A DNA stretch of 64,000 bases from Hahella sp050299855 (lineage in GTDB: Bacteria; Pseudomonadota; Gammaproteobacteria; Pseudomonadales; Oleiphilaceae): the NCBI GenBank assembly GCA_050299855.1, contig JBNKWQ010000011.1:62001-126000 (forward strand), written 5' to 3'. Below the pieces are notes generated by a model that was given only the letters and a program-made list of their open reading frames with translations, did no database searches and was not told where the DNA came from. This document shows, piece by piece, positions 52,305 through 62,023 of the stretch. Each line of letters starts with the position of its first letter. Position 1 is the stretch's first letter. Position numbers and translations under genes: made by a program.

Positions 52305-53170
52305 TGCAAGTTCTCACACCCCAACAATTACGTCTTAAGCAACTTAAGCACCTGGCCACTCGTATAGGTTTTTATCTGCTGGTGGCGGTGATCGTCCTGT
52401 TTTCGGTATTTCCGTTTTACTACGCAATCATCACCTCCATGCAAACCAGCAGTGAACTGTTTGAAGTCAGCTACTGGGTAGAGCATCTCAACTGGGAGAA
52501 TTATCAAGCGGTCCTGAACCAGTCATCCTTTGTTAGCAGTATTGGCAATTCCGTGCTGATAGCCACCTCTGTAGTGGCGATTTCAATTCTGTTCGGATTA
52601 ACTGCGGCCTATGCACTTGGCCGTGTGGAGTTCAAGGGACGTGGCCCGATCTTAACGATTGTATTGGGTGTCTCCATGTTTCCTCAGGTCGCGGTACTTT
52701 CAGGTTTGTTTGAAGTGATCCGTGCCTTCAACTTCTACAACAATCCCCTGGGCCTGATTTTCTCTTACACCATATTTACCCTGCCCTTCACGGTGTGGGT
52801 GCTGACCACCTTCATGCGCCAGCTCCCCAAGGAACTGGAAGAAGCCGCCATCGTTGACGGCGCTACGCCCTGGGTCACTATTTTCAAGGTGTTCATGCCA
52901 TTGCTCTGGCCGGCAATGGCTACTACAGGGCTACTGGCTTTTATAGCGGCCTGGAACGAGTTCCTCTTTGCACTGACATTCACATTGACCGATGACCAGC
53001 GCACGGTACCGGTGGCCATAGCCTTGATCAGCGGAGGGTCAGCCTATGAGTTGCCCTGGGGCATCATCATGGCAGCCTCCGTCATCGTGACCGTACCCTT
53101 GGTGGCACTGGTACTGATCTTCCAACGCCGCATTGTTTCCGGACTCACCGCCGGCGCAGTCAAGGGCTGA
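52304..53170 (+). CDS. ABC sugar permease (MalG-like)
   Basis: 288 residues, six helices, EAA loop EEAAIVDGATPWVTIFKVFMPLLWPA. N-terminal cytoplasmic start MQVLTPQQLRLKQLKHLATRIGFYLLVAVIVLF leads straight into helix 1, as in MalG. Forms the translocation channel with the MalF-like subunit. The 60-base gap to the alpha-glucosidase gene suggests one transcript. Confidence 0.92.
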   Translation: MQVLTPQQLRLKQLKHLATRIGFYLLVAVIVLFSVFPFYYAIITSMQTSSELFEVSYWVEHLNWENYQAVLNQSSFVSSIGNSVLIATSVVAISILFGLTAAYALGRVEFKGRGPILTIVLGVSMFPQVAVLSGLFEVIRAFNFYNNPLGLIFSYTIFTLPFTVWVLTTFMRQLPKELEEAAIVDGATPWVTIFKVFMPLLWPAMATTGLLAFIAAWNEFLFALTFTLTDDQRTVPVAIALISGGSAYELPWGIIMAASVIVTVPLVALVLIFQRRIVSGLTAGAVKG

Positions 53171-53230
53171 GGGCTCTCGAATTCACATTCTAAGAAGTAC
53201 TTCTACTGCACTTTTATTTTGGAGACCTGA

Positions 53231-54844
53231 ATGACACAACAAACTGAATGGTGGAAAGGCGGACTGATCTACCAGATCTATCCACGCAGCTATCTGGACA
53301 GCAATGGCGACGGAATCGGAGACCTGCCCGGCGTGACGGCCAAGCTGGACTACATCGCCACACTCGGTGTAGATGCCATCTGGCTTTCCCCTTTCTTTAC
53401 TTCGCCGATGAAAGACTTCGGTTACGACGTGGCAGACTATTGTGACGTCGACCCCATGTTCGGCACCCTGGAAGACTTTAAATCCATGCTGTCCCGCGCT
53501 CATGAACTTGGTTTGAAAGTCATTATTGACCAGGTTATCAGTCACAGCTCAGACCAGCATCCCTGGTTCCAGGAGAGTCGCCTTGACCGCACCAACGCGA
53601 AAGCGGACTGGTACGTGTGGGCAGATCCGGCCCCCGACGGCTCGCTGCCGAATAACTGGGTCTCCATATTCGGCGGGCCGGCCTGGCAGTGGGATGGCCG
53701 TCGTCGTCAATACTACCTGCACAATTTCCTTACCGAACAGCCGGACCTCAACTTCCACAATCCGGAAGTCCGCCAGGCTACACTGAATGCATTACGTTTT
53801 TGGCTGGATCTGGGCGTCGACGGTTTCCGTCTGGACGTGGTGAACTTCTATTACCACAGCAAAGACCTGGAAAATAATCCTCGGGCAGCCCCTGCAGATA
53901 ATAGAAACCCTGGCGTGAGCGCCGACAATCCTTACACCTATCAGGTCCATCAGTATGATATCAGCCAGCCTGATAATCTTTTATTCCTGCAGGACCTGAG
54001 AGCATTGCTGGATGAATATCCCAACACCACCACTGTGGGCGAAATCGGGGATGCCCACGCCGTCGAACGCATGGCGGAATATACCTCACAGCAGCGTCTG
54101 CACATGGCTTACAGTTTTGACCTGCTGCATAACGAGCACTCTCCCGCACATATCCGCAATGTTATCGCCAATATGGAAGCGGGTGTCGGTGACGGTTGGC
54201 CGTGCTGGGCTTTGAGCAACCATGACGTGCCGAGGGTGGCAACTCGCTGGGGACAAAATGAAGATCCCCGGCAATACCCTTTAATTGCCATGGCGTTACT
54301 GCTCTCCATGCGCGGCAGTGCCTGCATCTATCAGGGCGAAGAATTGGGACTACCCGAGGCAGAGGTACCTTATGAGCGCATGCAGGACCCCTACGGACTC
54401 AACTTCTGGCCGGAATTTAAAGGTCGTGACGGCTGCCGGACGCCTATGGTATGGAACACTGAAAACCATGGAGGGTTTTCCAGTGTCGAACCTTGGCTGC
54501 CGGTCAATGAAGCGCATCTGGCATATGCTGTAACAGTGCAGGAGCGGGAAGAAGATTCCATACTCAATCGCACTCGCCGACTAATTCATTGGCGTCAGCA
54601 GCAGCCGGCGCTGGTAAAGGGTGATCTGGAACTCATCAACGGCAACCCGGACTGCATTGTGTTTATCCGAACCCACCAGGATCAGCGTATGCTGGTGGCG
54701 CTCAATATGACTGGTCAGTCACAAACAGTTGAACTCAATTTCGACATACAAAAGACACATTCGGAACCCGGCTTCATCACACAACTACAGGGCACAACAC
54801 TGACATTGCCCGCCTACCAGGCATTTTTTGGCGAGTTGGCGTAG
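53231..54844 (+). CDS. GH13 alpha-glucosidase
   Basis: 537 residues, no signal peptide, so it acts on imported sugar in the cytoplasm. GH13 regions: ISHSSDQHPWF (region I), DGFRLDVVNFY with nucleophile Asp202, VGEIGD with acid/base Glu271, ALSNHDVPR with Asp332. The N-terminus WWKGGLIYQIYPRSYLDSNGDGIGDLPG and many strings (FTSPMKDFGYDVADYCDVDPMFGTLEDFK) are close to the Halomonas alpha-glucosidase (HaG), which is monovalent-cation activated. It hydrolyses maltose, sucrose or other alpha-glucosides taken up by the adjacent ABC transporter. Inserted between permease and ATPase genes of that operon. Confidence 0.93.
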   Translation: MTQQTEWWKGGLIYQIYPRSYLDSNGDGIGDLPGVTAKLDYIATLGVDAIWLSPFFTSPMKDFGYDVADYCDVDPMFGTLEDFKSMLSRAHELGLKVIIDQVISHSSDQHPWFQESRLDRTNAKADWYVWADPAPDGSLPNNWVSIFGGPAWQWDGRRRQYYLHNFLTEQPDLNFHNPEVRQATLNALRFWLDLGVDGFRLDVVNFYYHSKDLENNPRAAPADNRNPGVSADNPYTYQVHQYDISQPDNLLFLQDLRALLDEYPNTTTVGEIGDAHAVERMAEYTSQQRLHMAYSFDLLHNEHSPAHIRNVIANMEAGVGDGWPCWALSNHDVPRVATRWGQNEDPRQYPLIAMALLLSMRGSACIYQGEELGLPEAEVPYERMQDPYGLNFWPEFKGRDGCRTPMVWNTENHGGFSSVEPWLPVNEAHLAYAVTVQEREEDSILNRTRRLIHWRQQQPALVKGDLELINGNPDCIVFIRTHQDQRMLVALNMTGQSQTVELNFDIQKTHSEPGFITQLQGTTLTLPAYQAFFGELA

Positions 54845-54942
54845 TGCAACTGGTTTAATCCAACCGAGTTGCATTAGAAGATTTGGATGAACTGATAACA
54901 CCACTGGGTATACCCATAAGAACAAGTACAGGAGACTCAACC

Positions 54943-56082
54943 ATGGCAAGCGTTACACTGGAGAAAGTAAAGAAATCCTTTAGCCAGGTCGACATCATCA
55001 AGTCAGTGGACCTGGCAATCGCAGACGGTGAGTTCGTCGTGTTTGTGGGTCCATCCGGCTGCGGAAAATCGACTCTATTGCGACTAATTGCAGGGTTGGA
55101 AGACGCCACCGGTGGTGATATCAGCATCGACAATCATATCGTCAATGCCCTGACACCCAAGGAAAGGGGTATCGGCATGGTATTCCAGTCCTATGCCCTT
55201 TATCCCCATATGACCGTGTATGAAAACATCGCTTTCGGGTTGTCGCTAAATAAGGAAACTAAAGAAACCATCGAAGAACGGGTCATGAGCACGGCCCGAA
55301 TTCTGCAGCTGGAAAAGCTGCTGACACGCAAGCCGAAACAGCTTTCCGGCGGCCAGCGCCAGCGGGTGGCGATGGGGCGGGCCATGGCACGAGAACCCAG
55401 CATTCTACTGTTTGATGAGCCGCTCTCAAATCTGGATGCCGCCCTCAGGGTGCAAATGCGGGCTGAAATCAAAAAACTGCATGAACGCCTGCGCTCAACC
55501 ATGATCTATGTCACCCACGATCAGGTGGAAGCCATGACCCTGGCAGACAAGATTGTCGTCCTTAACGGCGGCAGGGTTGAACAGGTAGGATCCCCCTTTG
55601 AACTCTATGAAACGCCTGCCACTACTTTCGTGGCGACCTTCATCGGTTCACCTAAAATGAATCTGCTGACGGCCTCGATCCTGAACACAGGTGCAGACCA
55701 GACCATCTTGTCCCTGCCTTATGGCGGCAACTTGACCGTTAACGTTGATAGTCACCAGTTGCAGATTGGAGATTCAGTTCAGGTGGGCATCAGGCCGGAA
55801 CACCTGTCCTATGTTTCAGTGAAGTCCGTTTCTGCCCAAACCGGCGAGGAACGGGGACTGCCGGTACGCAATATTGAATACCTTGGCAATGAGTCCTTCG
55901 TATATACACAGGATGATTCGATGGAAGAAGCCTATCTGGCCCGGCTACCGGTTCCCAGCCGCTTTATTGAGGGCGAACAGGTTGTGCTGAGCCTGGCACC
56001 AGAGCATGTTCACGTATTTGATAGTGAAGGTAACGCGCTGGTCAGAACCCGGGTTGAGCAAGAACAGGCAGCCCATAGCTGA
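54943..56082 (+). CDS. ABC sugar ATPase (MalK/UgpC-like)
   Basis: 379 residues from ATG 54943 (MASVTLEKVKKSFSQVDII), with AGGAG about 10 bases upstream; the frame opens at 54883 without a ribosome site. Walker A GPSGCGKST (36-44), Q-loop VFQSYALYPHMTV, signature LSGGQRQRVAMGRAMA, Walker B ILLFDEPLSNLDA and switch His in YVTHDQ. C-terminal OB-like domain (about 235-375) as in MalK, often the site of regulation. It powers the two permeases of this cluster. Confidence 0.94.
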   Translation: MASVTLEKVKKSFSQVDIIKSVDLAIADGEFVVFVGPSGCGKSTLLRLIAGLEDATGGDISIDNHIVNALTPKERGIGMVFQSYALYPHMTVYENIAFGLSLNKETKETIEERVMSTARILQLEKLLTRKPKQLSGGQRQRVAMGRAMAREPSILLFDEPLSNLDAALRVQMRAEIKKLHERLRSTMIYVTHDQVEAMTLADKIVVLNGGRVEQVGSPFELYETPATTFVATFIGSPKMNLLTASILNTGADQTILSLPYGGNLTVNVDSHQLQIGDSVQVGIRPEHLSYVSVKSVSAQTGEERGLPVRNIEYLGNESFVYTQDDSMEEAYLARLPVPSRFIEGEQVVLSLAPEHVHVFDSEGNALVRTRVEQEQAAHS

Positions 56083-56179
56083 TTGACGTGCAACTAAATT
56101 GGCATGAATCACAGAAGCCGGATGCCTGTGAAACACCATTGCGGATGAAAAACCAACAGGTAGACGCCGAGAGATAGCA

Positions 56180-57229
56180 TTGAACAATCGACCACAAACC
56201 ACTCTAACCCTGAAAGACGTAGCCACCCGATTACAGGTATCCACGGCGACCATCTCCAATGCCTTCAGTCGGCCTGACCAGCTTTCCGTGGAACTGCGTG
56301 AACGCATCCTCGCCGCTTGCCAGGAAATGGGTTACTTCGGCCCCAACGCTACAGCGCGAAGCTTACGTACCGGCCGCACCGGTATTGTCGGCGTTGTATT
56401 GTCAGACCGTCTGAGTTACAGCGTCACTGATCCGGTAGCCAACCAGTTTCTCGAAGGCATTGCAGAAGTACTGGATAAACAGCACCACAGCATGTTGCTG
56501 CTGTCCCATGATCATCTGCTGTCAGATACCACCGCCCCCAAAATCAACTTTTTTGGCGACGGCCTGATTGTCTACGGCCTGCAATATCATTCGCAACATG
56601 AGCTGCGCTTACCTACCCGCAACGTGGTCACCGTTGACTGCAAATTCGACGGCATTACTTCCGTTCTGGTAGATAATTTCAGCGGTGCCAAAGCTTCCGC
56701 CCTACACGCCTTCAGGCAACAACCCCAGCGCACTGCCATACTTGGCCTGCGGATGCTGGACACCCACAAAGTGGCACGTCTGCGGGATAACGAATCCTTT
56801 GAGGAAGTTACCCCTGTTTCCAGGGAACGTTTGCACGGCTATCAGGAAGCCGCTGCGGAACTGGGCATCCCCCTGGCCAATCATGACATCTGGCATGTGC
56901 CGGAGAACGTTCACCATTACGCTTATCAGGCAGCCCGCGAGGCGTTATCCCTGAGTCCGCGCCCAGATCTGCTGCTATGCATGAGCGACCGCATTGCCAT
57001 TGCAGCAGTGCAAGCTGCACAGCGGATGGGATTAAGGGTTCCGGAGGACGTAAGAATAGTAGGCTTTGACGGTATACCCGCCGCCGCCACCATGCACCCT
57101 TCGCTGACGACCGTGCATCAGCACAGTGTGGAAAAAGGCCGTAAGGCAGCGGAAATATTTCTGGGTATGCGCCCACACCATGATGTGCTGCTGACCAGTG
57201 AGTTGATGGTTGGAGAGAGTTGCCCTTAA
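56180..57229 (+). CDS. LacI-family regulator, copy A
   Basis: 349 residues. N-terminal LacI helix-turn-helix LTLKDVATRLQVSTATISNAFSRPDQLSVELRERILAACQEMGY and a periplasmic-binding-like sensor domain (LLLCMSDRIAIAAVQAAQRMGLRVPEDVRIVGFDGIPAA). It probably represses the alpha-glucoside genes beside it in the absence of sugar. Start is TTG 56180 (N-terminal MNNRPQTTLTL...), with weak ribosome site GAGAT. The paralogue (57245, opposite strand) shares the pattern SATISNAF...SLSYS-DPVANLFLEG...SLSPRP-LLLCMSD. Confidence 0.9.
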   Translation: MNNRPQTTLTLKDVATRLQVSTATISNAFSRPDQLSVELRERILAACQEMGYFGPNATARSLRTGRTGIVGVVLSDRLSYSVTDPVANQFLEGIAEVLDKQHHSMLLLSHDHLLSDTTAPKINFFGDGLIVYGLQYHSQHELRLPTRNVVTVDCKFDGITSVLVDNFSGAKASALHAFRQQPQRTAILGLRMLDTHKVARLRDNESFEEVTPVSRERLHGYQEAAAELGIPLANHDIWHVPENVHHYAYQAAREALSLSPRPDLLLCMSDRIAIAAVQAAQRMGLRVPEDVRIVGFDGIPAAATMHPSLTTVHQHSVEKGRKAAEIFLGMRPHHDVLLTSELMVGESCP

Positions 57230-57244
57230 TCAATGACCTTCTAT

Positions 57245-58288
57245 TCAGGTCGTTTCCCGTAACACAACGTCGGTATTCAGAATGGTTCGGTCCATCAGCT
57301 GGCCATCTATCAGACGCTGGGCAGCCACATGACCCTTTTCCAAACACTGCTGATAAACCGTGGTAATTGACGGCGTATAAGCTTCCGCTTCGGCAATGCC
57401 ATCGAATCCAGCGACGCGGATATCCTCAGGTATCCGTAGCCCCTCTTTTAAGGCAACACGTACAGCCGTGAGTGCAATCAGGTCACTCATACACAACAGC
57501 AAACGAGGCCGCGGGTGCAGTGACAAAGCTTCACGGGCAGCCATTTCTGCCAGCGGCGACTGGTTAAAAGGGATGGTCCAGATACGTTCTACCGGTATGT
57601 CCCGACCAAGATCCCGGGCTGCCTGCAGATACCCCTGCAAACGCCGTCGGCTGATAGATTCGGATTCACTTAACAACTCTTCAGACGTGATACGACACAC
57701 GCGATCCGTTTCTATCAAGCGTAATCCCAGTACAGCAAGATCAGTGTCTTCATTGATCACCTGACTGGCAAGCTTATAAGCCCCCTCACAGTTGTCGACG
57801 TTCACCGAACCATAGGGCTGGTGATCGAAATCGACCGTAATCAGCGGTTTATCCAGCGCCGCAATACGATCAAAGATATCCGGATCACGGGGTGCACCGT
57901 AAAAAATAAAACCGTCAGCAAAACCTTCCAGACTCACTTGCGGACTGCCGGTGTCATTGCCCGGAATCAACAGCAGGTTGAGATTATTCTGCGCCAGGAT
58001 ATCAGCCACGCCTTCCAGAAACAGATTCGCCACCGGATCGGAAAAGCTGTAGCTAAGCGAATCACCCAGCACCACACAAATGTTTCCTGTCGACCCTTTA
58101 CGCAACATGCTCGCTGCCGCGTTGGGGCCATGGTAGCCCAAGCGCTTGCACTCGCTCAGTATCCGCTCGCGCAGGGCCTGGGATAACTGGTGAGGTTGGT
58201 TGAAGGCATTGGAAATAGTGGCCGGAGAAACTCCCAAATGGGCAGCAACTTCCTTCTGGCTGATTTTTCGGCTTTTCTTCTTACTCAT
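57245..58288 (-). CDS. LacI-family regulator, copy B
   Basis: 347 residues, convergent with copy A (15 bases between stops). Helix-turn-helix ISQKEVAAHLGVSPATISNAFNQPHQLSQALRERILSECKRLGY, basic start MSKKKSRK, sensor domain with DSLSYSFSDPVANLFLEGVADIL and RLLLCMSDLIALTAVRVALKEGL. It is clearly a paralogue of copy A; recognition helices (VSPATISNAFNQP versus VSTATISNAFSRP) differ little, so they may share operators or form distinct responses. Its gene lies next to the porin gene, so it may control it. Confidence 0.9.
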   Translation of the reverse strand: MSKKKSRKISQKEVAAHLGVSPATISNAFNQPHQLSQALRERILSECKRLGYHGPNAAASMLRKGSTGNICVVLGDSLSYSFSDPVANLFLEGVADILAQNNLNLLLIPGNDTGSPQVSLEGFADGFIFYGAPRDPDIFDRIAALDKPLITVDFDHQPYGSVNVDNCEGAYKLASQVINEDTDLAVLGLRLIETDRVCRITSEELLSESESISRRRLQGYLQAARDLGRDIPVERIWTIPFNQSPLAEMAAREALSLHPRPRLLLCMSDLIALTAVRVALKEGLRIPEDIRVAGFDGIAEAEAYTPSITTVYQQCLEKGHVAAQRLIDGQLMDRTILNTDVVLRETT

Positions 58289-58441
58289 AGGCTACGGCTG
58301 ATTTTATCGGTCACTTGCAAGCAGATGATGAAGTTTAAGGTAGGCAATTTAATCACTTAAGATACTTTATGTAGTCTTCTTATTACAGCCAAATGTTTAT
58401 CCTTAAATACAGCCTGACCGAGGATAGTTCAGCATAAAAAA

Positions 58442-58461
58442 GGCAGGGCCAGGGCCCTGCC
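58442..58461 (-). terminator. Terminator of the porin gene
   Basis: GGCAGGGCC-(CT)-GGCCCTGCC on the minus strand followed by six T, after the porin stop at 58504. Confidence 0.88.
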
Positions 58462-58503
58462 AAGGCTTTTAGTCAGCAGGAAGACAGTGCTGGGCTGGGA
58501 AAC

Positions 58504-59889
58504 TTAAAACCATATTTCCATTTGCGTCCCGAACAGCCAGGTGCCGCCGTCATATGGTGTATTGGCAAAAGTGTCGGCCTCCAGAGTATCGCCGAAACCG
58601 TTCAGATCATCGTCCCAGTCAATATAGCTGACCATGAAACGGATTTCCGGGCGGTTAAAAAAGCCTGCCCCGGTATCCAGTTTAAAGGTCGGAGCCACAG
58701 TGACTTTATAGAAACCGCCGGAGGCCTGTTCTGAACCTTCCTGCAGATCCATATATTGATAGGTGGATTCGTACACCATCTCAAAGTTCTGGGTGATTTC
58801 ATTGGCAAGGCGCACGTTGAAAGACGCCCAGGTAGCCTCATCACTAATGCCGTAGCGGTCATCACTGGTTTCCGCCAGCAGTGCCGGGGCGATACGCCAG
58901 CTGTCATTCAGATCAGTCACCATGTAAGCAAAAGCTCTGACAGTGCTGGCGTCTTTAGTCACACTGCCGTTAGCGCCAATGCTTTTAGGCTCACCACCCA
59001 GACCATCACCATAAATAATGCCCGCCTTGGCAAATCCATCAGCCAGATCCATGTGATAAGCCAACAGCGTGTGCACCCCTGAAGTTGCCAGGTCAGCGTT
59101 GGTTTCATCGTGATCCGGCGAGGTCATGGCACTGAACATAAACTGCCAGTGATCGCCGATAAAGTTATTGAAGGTGAGGATATAGTTTTCGATATCGGTA
59201 TTAGTGTCTGCAATATCATCAAAATCCCGGCCATAGAGCGTCACATGAGTGGTCAGCCCGTCAGTGGGTTTGACGTCATAGATCCCGGCACCGGTACCGG
59301 AGAGGAAGATAATGTCTGAATCAAAGAAGTGGATATCGTAGTTATTGCGATCAAAGCGCTTACCCGCCCAGAGAGTGGCATCCCGGAAGGCACCGGTAAA
59401 GCTGGGCAGATTCTTTAACTCCGCGTAGGCCTGACGGACGTTGATATTGCTTTCCGGTGCTGTCCATTCGTTTTTGGTTTCCACCCCATCGGCGACCATC
59501 ACGGTATAGCGCGCGGAACTGCCGTTATCGTGGACAATGTTTTTCGACAGTGTCAGTTCCACATAGGTGTCATCTTCCAGGCCCAGGCGGCCGACAGGGG
59601 CGTTATAACGACCGGCAGGCGTCATATAGGGGCCGGTACCGACGGCACCGTGTTGTTTTTCATCGAATAGCAGACCGGACCGGGCATAACCGTGAAACTC
59701 AAATGAATTGGCGGTGGTCAGGCTTTCTTCGGCTTTTGACTGGGCTTCCGTAGATTGTTCTTCAGCCTTTTCCAGGCGTTGCTCCAGTTCTGTCACCTTG
59801 GCTCGAATGTCAGAAAGCTCATCCGCCGCTACGGGAAGAGCCATAGAGGATATGAGGGGGATACTCAGCGCGAGTAGAGTCTTTTTCAT
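58504..59889 (-). CDS. LamB-type carbohydrate porin
   Basis: 461 residues with a signal peptide (MKKTLLALSIPLISSMALPVAA) then a short coiled coil (ELSDIRAKVTELEQRLEKAEEQSTEAQSKAEESL) as in ScrY, then an 18-strand barrel of the maltoporin family: FEFHGYARSGLLF, RLGLEDDTYVELTLSK, WAGKRFDRNNYDIHFFDSDIIFLSGTGAGIYDV, and the C-terminal aromatic GTQMEIWF. It carries maltose-type sugars across the outer membrane and feeds the ABC system. Its promoter region holds a long palindrome (59963). Transcribed apart from the ABC operon. Confidence 0.93.
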   Translation of the reverse strand: MKKTLLALSIPLISSMALPVAADELSDIRAKVTELEQRLEKAEEQSTEAQSKAEESLTTANSFEFHGYARSGLLFDEKQHGAVGTGPYMTPAGRYNAPVGRLGLEDDTYVELTLSKNIVHDNGSSARYTVMVADGVETKNEWTAPESNINVRQAYAELKNLPSFTGAFRDATLWAGKRFDRNNYDIHFFDSDIIFLSGTGAGIYDVKPTDGLTTHVTLYGRDFDDIADTNTDIENYILTFNNFIGDHWQFMFSAMTSPDHDETNADLATSGVHTLLAYHMDLADGFAKAGIIYGDGLGGEPKSIGANGSVTKDASTVRAFAYMVTDLNDSWRIAPALLAETSDDRYGISDEATWASFNVRLANEITQNFEMVYESTYQYMDLQEGSEQASGGFYKVTVAPTFKLDTGAGFFNRPEIRFMVSYIDWDDDLNGFGDTLEADTFANTPYDGGTWLFGTQMEIWF

Positions 59890-60361
59890 TGTGGCACCTA
59901 TTAGATTTATTGTCTGGCTTTAAGCTTTTAGTCTCGATTGAAGCCTATGACAGGCTATCAGCTGTTGATTTAACTAAATCGATTTAGTTAAATCAACACA
60001 TTTAGTAATATTTCTAAAATGGAAATACCGAAAATGCTCAGAGGAGTTGATCTAGGATTGCGCACAACACACTGATATAACTGAATATTTTCTAACTAAA
60101 TCAGAAAGTGACAAAGAAATTAGAGACGACTAAATATTTTAGAAAACCTAAATAATTTAGTTTCAATAACGCCCTAAGAATCAGTAAGTGCAAGAATTTC
60201 AGCTTAAGAACTTTGGGACTTGTGCAGATAATGGAATTTAGATGGCAGGGAACGCAGCCCACCGGGTAACGGCAGGCTAGTGACAAATTACATCAGAAAG
60301 ATAGGAACAGGCCTTCCCTGGCCAGTATTAGGCAATGCCTTTTGAGGTGCAGGTATTTAGC
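59890..60361. promoter_or_regulatory. Palindrome-rich upstream region of the porin gene
   Basis: 472 bases without a gene between porin and gbcA. The perfect 36-bp palindrome at 59963-59998 has arm TGTTGATTTAACTAAATC and its reverse complement, centred on CG like a LacI-family operator. Farther upstream (relative to the porin) are CTAAATATTTTAG (60130-60142) and CTAAATAATTTAG (60148-60160), built of the same CTAAAT half. The region is strongly A/T-rich. It is likely a multi-operator control region for the porin. Confidence 0.65.
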
Positions 60362-61636
60362 TTAAAGCGCACTTTTATCCAGATTGTTCAACACAGCTTC
60401 GGCGTACCAGTCGATAAAATTGACCACACCGAATTCAAAGGTCTTAGAATAGGGACCCGGCTGATAACCAACGGAATTGATTCCACGCTGATTCTCTTCC
60501 GCCAGCTCCCGATCCTGGCGGTTGGTGGCATCCCAGACTTCCGTTATGCGTTCGACATCATAGTCCTGGCCTTCAACGGCATCCTTGTGCACCAGCCATT
60601 TAGTGGTCACCAACGTTTTCTGGGCTGAAATCGGCAGCACCCGGAAAACGATCATGTGGTCACTTTGCATATGGTTCCAGGAATTCGGCAGATGCAGGAT
60701 ACGCATAGAGCCCAGCTCGCGACTCTTGATTCGGCCCAGGAGTTTATTACACACGGTTTTGCCACTCATGGTCATCACCTCCACCCCCTTTTTCAAGGGC
60801 ATACGCACGATACGGTTACGCAGTCCGTATTCCACGTGCTTGTGGGGAATGCCTTCAGCATCCCAGGCGGCGGCTTGCTGATTGTAATGCTCAATAAATT
60901 CCGGGGTTACCCTGGGGTCATTGGTGCCGTCCCATTCCAACAGGGTGCGCAATAGTTCCGGGTGAGAGCCGGAGCAGTGGTAACACTCCCGGTTGTTCTC
61001 GATCACCAGCTTCCAGTTGGCATTTTCTTCCAGAGTGGATTCCGCTGCGACCTTGGTGTTTTCCATGTCATAGGGTTCCATGTATTCCGCCAGAGTGGCC
61101 AGGAACGGCTCGATTGCCGGGGGTTCGCCCTGCGCCAGGCTGACAAAAATAAAGCCGCCGGCGGTTTTACAATGGGCGGGCTTCAACCCGTGGGCAGACA
61201 TATCAAAGTCTTTGCCCATTTCCGTGCCGGCAAACACGAGCTTACCCTTCAGGTCATAAGTCCACTGGTGATAAGGACAGGCCAGCGTAGCAGCCTTGCC
61301 CTTGGACTTGGTGCAGATACGCGACCCACGGTGGCGGCAGACGTTATGGAACGCATGCACGGCCCCTTCCCCGTCGCGCACAATCAGCACCGGATTCTGG
61401 CCGATGTCCACTGTGATGTAGTCACCTTTGCCGGGTACTTCACAGGTCATACCCACAAAGAGCCATTCTTTCTGGAATACTTCTTCCATATCGACTCGAA
61501 ACATAAATGGGTCGTTATAAAGCGGTTGCGGCAATGAATAGGCCTGCTCACGCTCTTGTAACAAACGATGCATTTCTACCCGGGCTTGCTCGAAGCTGCT
61601 GAACTTCAAATTGAGCAAATCATTTTCATTCATCAA
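60362..61636 (-). CDS. gbcA: Glycine betaine monooxygenase, oxygenase subunit GbcA
   Basis: 424 residues, Rieske non-haem iron oxygenase. Rieske ligands Cys100, His102, Cys120 and His123 (CRHRGSRIC...ACPYHQW). The mononuclear iron site lies in IENNRECYHCSGSHPELL (two His). Together with GbcB it demethylates glycine betaine to dimethylglycine and formaldehyde. Divergent from gbcB with a shared promoter region. Start ATG 61636 (tandem MM; one codon uncertain). Confidence 0.95.
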   Translation of the reverse strand: MMNENDLLNLKFSSFEQARVEMHRLLQEREQAYSLPQPLYNDPFMFRVDMEEVFQKEWLFVGMTCEVPGKGDYITVDIGQNPVLIVRDGEGAVHAFHNVCRHRGSRICTKSKGKAATLACPYHQWTYDLKGKLVFAGTEMGKDFDMSAHGLKPAHCKTAGGFIFVSLAQGEPPAIEPFLATLAEYMEPYDMENTKVAAESTLEENANWKLVIENNRECYHCSGSHPELLRTLLEWDGTNDPRVTPEFIEHYNQQAAAWDAEGIPHKHVEYGLRNRIVRMPLKKGVEVMTMSGKTVCNKLLGRIKSRELGSMRILHLPNSWNHMQSDHMIVFRVLPISAQKTLVTTKWLVHKDAVEGQDYDVERITEVWDATNRQDRELAEENQRGINSVGYQPGPYSKTFEFGVVNFIDWYAEAVLNNLDKSAL

Positions 61637-62023
61637 TGTAATCCTCTAAGGGCCGACTTTCGTCGTCTGGTCGTATCGCTTGCCAACTGCGGGGTCCCCG
61701 GCAATTGTGTGGGCTTTCGTTATTACTTACGCCTCTATTTTGTTTTAGGTTTTTTGTCAATGATTATCTAAATACGACAAAGACAGCTAAAATTTCGACT
61801 AAGCCCTCCTCCGAATGCCAGTTGGCACGGTGGATGGAGCGGATGAACAAGACCGTGTCGCAAATGGCTAATTCCATACTAGACTTTTGGACAACAATGG
61901 CGGCAATTATCATAGAGACAAACGACGATCCAAGGTCTATATAGACCAATTGGGTCAACTAACACCGACCAGATGGTCATCAACAAAACTGGTGCAAGCC
62001 AACTTTTCCAGGGAGTAAGCCCC
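61637..62023. promoter_or_regulatory. Divergent promoter region gbcA / gbcB
   Basis: About 390 bases. TGTCG-CAAA-TGG at 61856-61867 matches the shared betaine motif. AAATACGACAA near 61773 recurs in the fdhA/gbdR spacer, and TTTTGGACAAC (about 61885) matches TTTTTGGACAAC at 32392. It is the best place in the window to find GbdR binding. Confidence 0.6.
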
